Shown here piece after piece: positions 36,714-47,353 of a stretch of 64,000 nt of DNA. This stretch comes from Durusdinium trenchii. Its lineage: Eukaryota > Sar > Dinophyceae > Suessiales > Symbiodiniaceae. Within the stretch, counting starts at the first letter, position 1. Every line of letters begins with the position of its first letter. The translations under genes were made by a program, and so were the position numbers. The notes below the pieces were generated by a model. It was given only the letters and a program-made list of their open reading frames with translations. It did not search any database and was not told where the DNA came from. The DNA lies in assembly GCA_963970005.1 (NCBI GenBank), contig CAXAMN010026472.1, positions 1,724,925 to 1,788,924 of the forward strand, written 5' to 3'.

Positions 36714-38976
36714 GTGGGGTATGTGTCATAACTTTGAAAGGGAAGTTGAGGAGTCAAACGGATCTTGAGCAGCTATGGCGATGATGAGTCTTTCAGCTAC
36801 CCTTCACGCCCCTCCTTAGCTTCGGCCGCAGGAGAAGCTGAAACACCCCTCCTGTTTGGCATCACTGCGACTATGTGTCGCTGGCTGGTTTGCGAGAATT
36901 AACGACCCGGTCCGCGCACAGACACCGACCGGGTGCCATGCGTCGACGTTCTGCAAAAACCGTTCTTCGTTGAGCCAAGGCGTCGACTGACTTGGTGCCA
37001 CTTGTGTAAGCGCTATGTAAGAAATCAGTTGTGAATGGCTGCTTTGGCTACTGATTCTCGTACGAATTGCCATGTGCCATGTGACACACGGAAACCGCTG
37101 AAACCGCTGCTGAATCCGCCTCTCCAGGTGGCTTTGTTGAGGATGCTGATGTTTTTGTGCTGACCTTTGACCGATCCGTAGGTCCTACACTTGCAGATGC
37201 AAAGTTTGCAGCTCCATATCCAGATGTCTAGGTTCAGGTCATTCAAAGAAGCACCTAGCTTACCAGTAGTTGCCTGATTAGTCATTGTTGGGTTTTAAAG
37301 CCTGCAAAAAAAGAAAAGACAAAAATTAGCAGAAAGCATGACACGGAGTCGGTGTTTCTCAAAGTTGGCCGAGGTTTGCCCCGACTCCGTGGTGCTTCGC
37401 CTCAGAAAAAACCATCGGTCAGACGCCTCGCATCCACCGCCATGCTGGCTCCGCTTCCGTGCTCCGGGGCCCCCATCCTGAGGATTTAAGCACGATGCGC
37501 CGGGTTTGCACACAGCTCAAGGCGCTCTTTGTACGATGTGGATTTGTTGGAGGTAGTGGCTGGTTTATGTCCATGCCCATGCCATTTCCTTCGTGTGTGA
37601 GAAGTAGCAAGGAAAGGCACTGTGTCTTTTTCTCACATTTAAAAGCTATGCAAAAAAGAATACAGTACGCAATTGCTTCTTGATTCCCACAGGTATAGAT
37701 GTGTCGGATGTGTTTGTATGTCAGAGATGTCCCACATGTGGAGCTGCGAACCATCACCAAGGAACCAACCACAGAGCCACAGAGCCATTTCACCAGGAAT
37801 CCAACTGGTTCGTTTTTGGATTCGAGGTTCGTTGCCGATCAAATCCAGACAGTTCACCCAGTTGGACCATGACGACCAGTGGGCACACCAAGAGCGCCAC
37901 AAAGGACATCCTGGTGACCAAGAGGCGAACGCCGAAAGAGGGTGACCAAAAGCCGCCCACACTGCAATAGCGAACTGGTCGTTGGGGGTTCTGTCTGAGG
38001 ATGACCACAATGTCGCTGTCATGTGACTTCCTCTCAAAAATGAGGAGACTCCGAAGCAGTGATTTCAAGGCTCACTTCCCTTTTCGCTACTGCGCGGTCC
38101 CCTCATTTCAAAAGCAACCCCATGTCCCCATGTCATGCTTTGCAGTGGCCAAGCTGCAGGCTGTGCCTCTCTCTGAGGGCAGGGCACTCATTGCATGGCC
38201 TCAGCATGTTTGGTCTCGAGAAATTGTTCAACTGTCCAGTTCCTTGCGACCATTGGCCAATATACACACCCTGGAATCATGGCAGTGGAAAGCCATTTGT
38301 TTGTAGAAAATGATCATGCAAGGGACATGTTTTATATATTGTTATATCATGTTATACATGAGTTGAAACCTTGTACATCTTTATACACCTCGTTCAGAAC
38401 GCTCAAGCCATCGGCAGCGCAACGATGGCTTTTCGCGTCCCGTCGGCCGATCCGTGGGGAGCGTGGACGTCGCCGAGGTGTGCGGCTCGTGGATGGAGTC
38501 ATCGTGCGACCACCCAAGGCGTGTGGGGCTTCCACCCATCGAAACCGAGAAAACTGGTCATCTGATGAGACGCTCGCCATCCTGTGAATGTGCTTCCGTT
38601 GACGGAGAGTTCAGATGACTTGACATGACATTTGAAGTGAGAAGACTTGAGGTTTCACTAAACATGTTGAGCTTTGTTCTCAGGTGGAAGCACAGGGAGC
38701 TCCAGTGCAAAGCCGAGGCCTGCAGTTTGTCTCTAGAACAAGGAGCCACGAGGCAAACAAGGCAAATAGCTGTGAGGTCTGTGTACAGAATATATCGACA
38801 TATCATGTCAGAATCCATGTATGTCACATTGATATGAGAAATTGGATGGTCCAACCTGTCCTTCTCTCGACAGGCTACTCCGACATATCTTCAAGGCAAG
38901 CTTGCCTCAATGATGGCGCAGTTATATACAGTATTTGGCTTGACTCCATCATGCGGGCATAGGGTTTGAAAGGCCG
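36714..38976. other. possible downstream exons of the PUB gene, otherwise unassigned
   Basis: Candidate short exons at about 37134-37165 and 37470-37548 (DLSTMRRVCTQLKALFVRCG). A CxxCxxC phrase at about 37716-37740 could be chance. Nothing else can be supported. Confidence 0.3.
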
Positions 38977-39438
38977 GTGGAATGTTTTGGATTATGCCCC
39001 ACCAAGAAAATGTCTAAAAGAACACTACGCTGCGTAGAGGTCCTTTTCCATGTTTATCAACCTGTAGGCACTCTGGCATTGTCCGAAGAATATGAACACA
39101 ACCTGTGTCGTTTGAGCATGCTTTCTTCAGATTCACAACTACTGGAGCTAATCAACTCGTCCAAACTAGCCATCAAAGATGGCTCAAGTGCGCTTACCGA
39201 ATTAAATCGTGCCAATGAGGACCTTGTGGGGATCCTAGATCCGTTTTTGGCTGAGCTTTTTTGTCGCGTGGGGCGTGGGCTGTCATTGGTGTCGACACAA
39301 CTGGTTGATCGATGTTTCCAAGACTTGGCAATGGGCACCACGCTTTTTGAGTGCAGATCATTTACAGAAAATTCTGAAGAAGGAAGCTCTAATACCGTTT
39401 TATGTTCTGATGTTTTAATATTGAAAGATTTCACATGA
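38977..39438 (+). CDS. hypothetical ORF, 153 codons
   Basis: An uninterrupted frame ending at TGA 39436. Its central part is protein-like (SDSQLLELINSSKLAIKDG, then LNRANEDLVGILDPFLAELF). A minus-strand mirror frame also exists, and I see no splice or homology support. It sits 220 bp upstream of the first aquaporin start. It could be an exon, a retrocopy or chance. Confidence 0.3.
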   Translation: MECFGLCPTKKMSKRTLRCVEVLFHVYQPVGTLALSEEYEHNLCRLSMLSSDSQLLELINSSKLAIKDGSSALTELNRANEDLVGILDPFLAELFCRVGRGLSLVSTQLVDRCFQDLAMGTTLFECRSFTENSEEGSSNTVLCSDVLILKDFT

Positions 39439-39656
39439 TTTCACAGTTTCACAAGCCCTTCTTTTGCAAAACCAGAGCAATGATTCAATAAGCAACTCTG
39501 CTGAGGAAGGATCTAAACTTATTTACAGCAAATTTGATTTGATGATGTTTCTTGAGTGACTGACGATGTGGGACAATGGGACGCCGCGCCTTTTCTTTGT
39601 AGGTGACCAGGTGGTGGGGGCGGTAGGCTTCAGAAGCAGCTTCCCTGCCTGAGGAG

Positions 39657-42600
39657 ATGGCGTCCATGCAGCTTTCGAGCAAATGCTTCTGTGAGTTCCT
39701 GGGCACCTTTTTGCTTGGCTTCACAGCGCCTTGGACGGCGGACCTCTCTCACCAGCCGAGCCTGTGAAAAACCAGCCGGTCCAAGGGCCCCGAGGTCTGT
39801 AGAGTCAGATGTTCTCCACTCGAGTGACCGTGACCGTGACCGTCACGGTGGTCGCACTGAGGTCGTGTACAGCCAACTCACCGGCCCCCCGCTCTTCTAC
39901 GGCCTGGTGAATGCATCAGCACTAGCTATCCTCGCACAGTGTGGGTACCTAGTGACCACGCGCATCACCGGCTATGGTGGCCACCAAACTCAGCATTTAT
40001 GCAAACATGGTATGCACATGCGCAATCTCTTTAAGACAATTACATTTTGGACCTCTGAACAGATCTGTGTGTTTGTGTCCAATTCTGCTTTGATTCTCTT
40101 GTTGGGGCGAGGCACGTTCAATCTGCACCCCCAAATCAAAGAAATCTGCCAGACATATTTAGAAGTCCAAGCGTCAGCCAAACGCCAAGCCTGGGTGGAG
40201 TTACTGTGAAATAAGGCCTCTTCAGCTGTCAAAGTAGTAAGCCAAGATACGTAAGTGATCGTAAGTGTGTCTTTGCCGCTGGGGGCTTCAAGTCTCATAT
40301 ATATATATATATATGCAGTAGATGAATCAATATCTACCACACAGGTAGTCTTGCTAAAAACGGGTAGGCGCAGCAAGAAACACCTGAATGGTGGTGTTTG
40401 TTTATGGCGTGTGTCCGGGGAGTGTCGCTGGCTGTGACGGCTGTGAAACAAGCACAGTCAACTGACACTGTTTGCACTCAGGACATTAGGTCCCATTTCA
40501 GGAGGTTACTTCAACCCCGCTTCTCGGCAATATTGCGTTCGAGAGACGACTACTACTACTACTACTACTTCAGTTGACCTGTTTTTGTTGTTTCCGAGCC
40601 ATTGCAGCAGTGCCAGTAAGAAAATGTGAAACAAGCACATACAAGCACATATATAATAACATACACACATATAATATATATATATGATAATAGGCTAATA
40701 GGGCTGTTCAGAACTTGCAAGTGTTACTTTTCCAATGTAGGAGTGACCCGTTACTGCCGTCATTAAAATTCAGTAATAATATAATTCAATAATATTATGT
40801 AAAAGACAATAATAATACAATATTATGTGTATGTCCCTGCAAATTTGTATATATATATACATATACATACAGTATATTCATAATCCGAGTGTGCTTTTCT
40901 GTCCCACTGGTGCTCACTAGTATCAAAGACTTTGTGGGTTTCTACAACTTCTGACGCCGACACTTTGCGGGACCAAAGGCTGTAACCTTCGCCCTGAGAA
41001 GAGTCAAATGCCTTAACGGGCATGGAATGGAGTGGCGGCAGGCGTCGCTGCGCTGTGTGAAGCATTTGTCTTGCCCACTACATGAGATGATTCAACTGAG
41101 AAGAACCCGCTTTTAAAAACGAAAAAACGAGCCGTTGTTACTAGTAGCTTCTTGTTCCTAGTAGCGATGGCCTCCAACCTAATAGCGATGCCACCTAGTA
41201 AACTAGTAGCTTCTTAGCAAAGGTGTCATACACTGTGCGGACACATTGAGGGCTTTCGGGGCTTTGTAGTTGCATTGTAGTTGATGTGTGCGTGAGTCGA
41301 CACATGCAGACCATGACAGACCATCACAGACGCAAAGCTCATCAGAGTGTCCGGATTGAGTGAGTTTTCAGGACTCTTTCATACTTTTTCATACTTTTTC
41401 CGTGACACGCTTTGAACTTGAATGCGGACCTGGATTACCTCCTTTCAAAACTTGAATGTCGGACTTGAGCTCCTTTTCCAAAGATGAAGGATTTGTTTGT
41501 CTTCTGATTGAGATTCCGTGATTTGTCCACATGAGGGGTCTGAGAGACATTGTTGAGGTCCATTTGATCGACATGAACACAACAGCCACGAACAAAGCGG
41601 GTCTCAAGCGGTCCCCGTCCTTCCCAGTTCAGTCCACCGACGAAGTCTGTTTGACCGTCCTGCCGAAACCCTGCGCAGGTCTGGACTTTCTGGCTTGCAC
41701 AGGTTTTGGGCGCGACCTGTGGCGCTGGCCTTGCAAACATATCGACACTCAACTGAAAACAGATCGACCCCGTTGGACCAGCAATCCCAAGCGACCAGGA
41801 GGGACTTCGGGGGTCCCCGGATGCGAAAGAGGTGCCAAAGGGGACCCGAAGGGACGACCGATATTGATATATGAGAGTGCGGCCGTTGGGCCCTCTTTGG
41901 GTTCTTTGAATGCCAACGTGTCAAAACCGGGAAAATGTGAAGATGTGATTGAACGTTGCCTGGCAGATCCTGGCAGTTGATTTTGAGGTTAGGGAAGGGC
42001 CTTCCCATTGGAAACTTCCTGAAGCGTGGTTTTCTTGGAATAGGTGCGCCCGCACATGCGAACCGTGAAGCGTTTTTTTGACTGTGAACACATTAATCCA
42101 CAAATGCAACCATCTGTCGTTCCACAGAGGGCAAGAGCAAGACGGAACCAGAGAGCCGGAGGCAGCATCAAGACAAACGAAGGCATAAAGGTATAGAGAG
42201 CTTCCTGACCGTTTTCCGGCGAACATTTACACAAGCTATGTCAAAGTAGCTGAGTCAGCTGGCGCACGCGTGGCGCGCTCGTGGCGCTCGCAGGCCTTTC
42301 TGAATTCTTCTACACTTTCATGATGTGCTTCGTTGTGCTGAATATGACTGCCCCAAAGCGGAACGAAAAGGACCTCAGCTGGTGCTTTCAGTTCTCGGGC
42401 GTCCGCAAAACGTGCGTCCAGTCCAGAGAGGTGAGAAGTGGCCATGTTTGATCACGAAAGGGACGTCAGAATCGCGTTTGGACTGGCCATGCTTTTCGCA
42501 CTTGCAACTCTCTTTATGTAGATGTTGGATCCATTCGTCCTGAAAAGGAAAGCGGGTCCAGCTTGGTAGCAGCAGAAGCTTTCATCCTCTCCTTCGCAGG

Positions 42601-43293
42601 AGAGAATGGAAAATGGTGCTATGGCCCTGGGCTTGTGTTTGCTAGCAGGTGCCTATGGAGCAGGTGGGTTCCAACTACTGGCTTCAAAAACGTGCCGTGT
42701 TTCTAGGATGCATTTGTTTGAAGCCTCGTGTGGAAGCAGTTTTCGCAGGCAATTTGACTGGCAACACCACTTTTAATCCCGCTATTGCTGTGGCAATGGA
42801 TGTGACGACAATGAGCTTCACTGGCACCTTGGATTTGAAGTGTGGTTCTTGTTGCCGCGTTGCGGGTGTTTTGTTAAAAGGGGCTGTAGACATGGCAGAC
42901 ATCTCAAATAAATTCGTGCCATTGGGGATTGGACCGACAAGGTAAGGAATTCAATTCCTACCAAACTCTGCAGCAGACTTAGGAGATCCCGTGGCCAATG
43001 GGTTTAGTTTTGGTCCATGTTTCTTTTACCAGGGCTCGGACTTGGGGTCTTCCTACTCTAATCCTGATAAGCGGTGTGCATAGATTCCTTTGCACAATCA
43101 CAGCTACTCTCGAAGGAGGCGAAGATGATGTTATGTTGGAAGCTGCAGAATTTACTGTCTTGACAGTTTGGGCATCCTGTGGGCTAGTTGAGGACTCTTC
43201 GGGTTTGGGCCTTTGCTGTGGTTGGTCCAGCTGCCAGCTGCAGCACTTGCCGCCAATGTTTACTCCAAGGCGAGGAGTGGAGTCATGAGTTAA
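39657..43293 (+). CDS. aquaporin (MIP family), first copy
   Basis: Major intrinsic protein forming a water or small-solute pore in a membrane. Start ATG 39657. Exon 1, 39657-39725, encodes a cytosolic start and TM1 (CEFLGTFLLGFT) and ends at a GC donor. Exon 2, 39862-39938 (TM2: FYGLVNASALAILA), joins in phase to 40482-40526, which carries the first pore motif (GPISGGYFNPAS) and ends at a GC donor. TM4 and TM5 sequence lies at 42562-42663 (VAAEAFILSFA; then ALGLCLLAGAYGAG in another frame). It joins in phase to 42749 to about 42839 with the second motif (TGNTTFNPAIAVAMD). The last exon, about 43190-43293, is TM6 (LPAAALAANVY), with stop TAA 43291. The TM3 exon between 40527 and 42561 was not found. 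The TM4/TM5 frame change is unexplained. Confidence 0.8.
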
Positions 43294-43599
43294 TGCCTGC
43301 CATTTAGCCTATGAATTTGTCTGGTTTTCAAATCTTAATGGATTTTAAATTCAAACTTAAGCCCGTTGCAGTAGACCTTTCTGTTAGATACATTCGTGTT
43401 TGTTAGCCTAGTTATAGCGGCTTAGGTTCGAATTTGACACACCTATTGCCGCATTTATTTTTCAGCTGATAGTCTTTGCTTCCCTCGGACGACGGTATTA
43501 TAATTGAATATAATTGAATATAATCCTGGCTATCCGTTTCGTTGGCTTTTTATTCAAATCACATTTGCATTCTTGGGTTGGAGGCTTGAATTTGATTTT
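43294..43599. other. intergenic, aquaporin copy 1 to transposase-like relic
   Basis: About 300 bp without coding character. Contains a short tandem repeat of ATAATTGAAT at about 43500-43522. Confidence 0.5.
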
Positions 43600-44625
43600 A
43601 AGCTTCAGCTGTGCACAGATGGCTGAGCTTGTGGCAGCCAGCCAAAGGCAGGAAGCGCAAGCCATGGACATTCGTTGGTTTGGAAGAAGTGGGCAGTGAT
43701 GTGTCCCTGCTAACGGCGGGACAGCAGTGGCTGCGAAAGCACCATGTGATTCACAGGACGCTCACAAACTCCACTCATGATGGCTGCAAGACATTGATCG
43801 GTCGCTGCCACGCGTGTACAACATATGACAAGCAAGGTTGCTTTTCCCTTGACTCACGCTGATGGCCGCTTGAGAATTGAGGAGACAGACAGTTGCACAG
43901 AGCAGAAGAACCTTGCTGTTTTGAAACGTGTTCAGGCAAGATCTTATGATCACCACTCACCTGCCCAAGCAGTCAAGTTGATGCGCCGAGGTGGTGTTCC
44001 TGACTCCTGGGAATCCAAAGCCGGCTCCGCTGCAGATGAAGAACAAAAGGTACACTCTGAGCAAGGGCAATAAGCTTCCAGTGGTTCCGACCGAATGCTT
44101 TGATGATTTGCACAGGTTTTTGGCAAACCTTCCTGAGAATATGCGGGTGCTGGAAGATCATGTGATTTTGAATGAAGAGAAGATGCTCATTCCTTTCTGT
44201 ATGAGAGGTTCGGAGCATGCGAAGCAAATCTTGCACGATTCGGAGCCCTCTTCATGCCTGATGGACTTTACATTTAAGTGTTGCAATGCTCCTTTGTGGG
44301 ACCTGTCGGACTGAAGCTATCAGAGGTACATGGTCCACTATGAACTGTTTCCTCGTGCTTTTCTTGGTCAGCACTAAGCAAGACTCAGAGTCGCAGGTGG
44401 CTCTCTTGAGTCTTTGGCCTTCAAGGTGTCATGACCTTGACACTCCCCGCAAATACGGCTTCTTTGATTGCAGTTGCTACAATGCCGTGGCCAACGCCTG
44501 CAAGAACGCTATAACCTGGGTCTGGAGTTGAGGCGATGCCTTCAACATATGTCTTGCCTGGCAAGCGTTTGGGAGTTTGTTGCATTCTCTCGCACACAAC
44601 TCAACCTACACAAGCCAACGTAGTT
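43600..44625 (+). pseudogene. frame-shifted transposase-like relic, MULE-like
   Basis: Protein-like sequence runs almost without a break for 1 kb but changes frame five times with no credible introns. Pieces: 43611-43859 (RKHHVIHRTLTNSTHDGC, then GRCHACT, zinc-finger-like); about 43850-44070 (DHHSPAQAVKLMRRGGVP); about 44036-44278 (NLPENMRVLEDHVILNEEK, ending LMDFTFK); 44278-44335 (SFVGPVGLKLSEVHG); about 44340-44515 (FFDCSCYNAVANACKNAI); and 44522-44620 (LELRRCLQHM). The order is an N-terminal Cys/His segment, a D-x-T-F-K-like strand, an acidic D-C-S strand and a C-x-x-H. It resembles Mutator-like transposases, where these would be catalytic and zinc positions. Family assignment is inference; the frame damage is seen directly. 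It lies between the two aquaporin genes. Confidence 0.45.
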
Positions 44626-45187
44626 CCACGACCAAAAAGCCACAAAACCCTTTTTGTTTTCAGTCCAAAAGTGGCTTCCTCACTCCTTTTCCGAAGGGTC
44701 CAAAGTCCTCCCAAGCCAAGCAGAAGAATCCCAAAAGCGAAGGCGAAACGGTCAGCCAGGACCCCAGCAATGTTGGCTCTTCCAGAGCCTGCAGTGGACA
44801 CACGGGTGGTCAAAGATTGAATGCAAGATCACAATCGAGGATTTCTTGCCAGGGGGCCCTGCATCTGGCGCTGACTTTGCTTATCTGCACATCTGCGGCG
44901 CCAGCTTTTCTGCCGATGAATGCATGGCACAGTCCTCGAAAAAGTCAGCCATGTCGCAAAAAGCAAGCTGCACGCAATTTCTGCAAGAAGCACAGCCTTT
45001 AATGGTCTGACCACACTCAGAAAACTTGGTTTGGGAGTCCCTTGCTGATTCTTTTGGAAGTGCGGCGGTGGACACTTGCTTGCATCAAAGCGATGTGTGG
45101 TTCAATTCTCTTGATACATCATTTACATACAATTCTATTGCCACGCTCAAATTGCACTAAACCTGGCTGCCTGTTTCCTCAGGAAAA

Positions 45188-45560
45188 TTGGGAGGAAAAC
45201 GATGTCCTTACAAGAGAGCGACGAGGCAAAGGCAACATTGAAACAAAATCAAGAAGCAGTGGGCCTTCGCCTGGCTGAGCTGAATCGTGAACGTTGTGAC
45301 ACACTGATGGATGGAATCTGTCAGTTCGTGGCCTTGTGCTTCAGCCCAGGAATTCCCATTCAGCATCGCTATTTATTTGAGAGAGGAGGTTGTGGCCTAC
45401 ATGCGACGCGTGATAGATTTCTTTGCAGAAAGTTTCAACTTTTTTGCAGATGTCAAATTGTATTTAAACCACATGGCAGAAGAGGGTCCTATGGGGATGA
45501 TTGCACGCTCCAGTGTGCTGCTCCATTGTTCCTTCGCAAAATCAAAGTGGTTTGTGCCAA
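45188..45560 (+). CDS. coding fragment with a frame change, unknown family
   Basis: After CCTCAG (ending 45181) the frame from 45202 reads SLQESDEAKATLKQNQEAV and LRLAELNRERCDTLMDGICQ to about 45335. Protein character then moves to another frame, with EEVVAYMRRVIDFFAESFN and ADVKLYLNHMAEEGPMGM to about 45535. A very short intron or a 1-base indel near 45330-45370 could explain this. It may belong to the relic just upstream or to the next gene. I do not recognise it. Confidence 0.35.
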
Positions 45561-47353
45561 CCCCGGCCATGACCGAGAGTTTAACCCCGCAGAAGCGGTT
45601 TCGCCCAACATGTGGGGGCCTGGTCTCTCCTTGGCGTTTGCTGCCTGGAACCACTACGAGGCAACGGCCCCCATATTTGTTTCTTGAGGTTTCCAGTTGC
45701 CTGTCGCAAACTCAAAAGAGCTTAAATTCAATCTTAACACAGCAAAGCGGTTGGAGTTCAGCCATATCTTGTAGCCTATTAGCTGGACTTAGCTTAGCTT
45801 AGTTCGTATGCTTGGTGCCCTGTACTACTGAGTGTAGCAGGGTTCAGGTTCGGAGCATTTAGTTGAAAGGTCAGCCGTTGGCTTTTATTTTAGACACCAG
45901 CTACAAGATCATTGTGATGTCACAAACATGTTTGTTTTGTCCTAGCCCAAACATATGTAAACAAGACTGGATGGCATTGAATATCTTTGTGTGTTTCATG
46001 CATTGGAAGGCGAGTCCCACTGTTCAATGTGAGCCAGGTATGCCGGTATGCTTTTGTGCAAGGTTAGTGCACCTGTTTGCTCGCGTGGTTCTACTGTGGG
46101 TAGCAGGGCGTAGTGTTTCTGTAAAACTCGCATCCATGTCTCTGTACCCAACTAATCACCGCACGATCATTGGCACCAAATATCAGCAAGTGCTTTCTTG
46201 ATAGTGTTTGATGTTTGTCGGATGGTGAAATCATCGCCCATCGGCCAGTGACCATGCAGCAATACTGCCGGTGATGGTTGGTCGTTCTTCCCAACTGCCC
46301 TGGTTTGCTGGTCAGGCTGTATCCCAGGTGCCGGATTTGTTCTGAACTCGCAGTATGATATCCGCTCGAATGACTTCCTCGAAGAACATCAAAACTCATG
46401 ACTGGGCTGATTCGAGTGAAGTGGACTGGTTCACCCATGCAGTTCACCATGATTCACCCAGCAAATAGATTGGGCAATGTTAATGTTGATTGAGGTTGAT
46501 TGATTGAAAAAACAGGTGAGTGCTGCGTTCAGGATTTTTTTGTTGGGCGCGGGCCGGGGAATGAATTTTTGTTGTTTGATGATGTGCTATGATGTTAGAT
46601 CTGACAGATCTGATGTGAAACTCCTGACACAGGTGCGCCCCGAGGAGTTCGAGGAGCCGGCCAGCGAAGGCCAGTCATAGCAGGTCCTGATCAGTCACTC
46701 TGAAAGTTGGGGAAAGATTTGAACATGAAAACCCAGAAAACCCATGAAAACCCTACAAAACCCTGATGGATCCTGTTAACTCTTGAAAACCACTGGGTGC
46801 TAGATGAGAATTGTCTTACCGGGGTCGATGTTCATTCTTCCACTGATATCCACGAAGATCGCCCCACAGCGATTCCAATCCCAAGTATGTGGAATTGATG
46901 GTGAGGAAGGAGGGAAGATGACCTTCCTTTATGATTGGAGTATATAATATATACATATGATTTTGTTGAGTTTCTACTTTGGTCCATTTGACGGCACGTG
47001 TTCAGTTTTCGTTCGAACTTTGTCCCGTTGAGATGGCTGCCCGATTGAGCATGATTGAAAAACCTCCACACATCTATCCATGCACGCTTTGAAAATGAAG
47101 TGTCAATCCATGTCGCAACCACGTGGCACCATAGTCCAGCCTCGCCCCCTGCTCAGTGAGGCCGAGTGCGCGAGCTATTGATCAGTGAGTTTGTGGGCTC
47201 ACTGATGGTGGAATCTTGGCCACAGAAGATCCAACTTAGATTCTGCAGCATGATTCAGCGTTGGGCTTGCCAGTCTTGGGCTCGTGTGCCTCAAAATTCC
47301 AGAGTTTCCCCACTTACAGCAGGCGGGGGGTTCAAGAAATGTAGGTTCCCACC
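45561..47353. other. intergenic, no gene recognised
   Basis: Contains an A/C-rich stretch at 46724-46768 with four AAAACCC phrases and scattered TGA repeats. An NPA-like phrase at about 45580 (REFNPAEAV) is not in aquaporin context and was not used. Confidence 0.4.

Noticed and set aside
37716-37745. CxxCxxC phrase as a zinc ribbon
   Set aside because: A single short motif with no second ligand pair and no splice support.
46724-46768. Telomere-like AAAACCC phrases
   Set aside because: Only four irregular copies with differing spacers; not a telomeric array.
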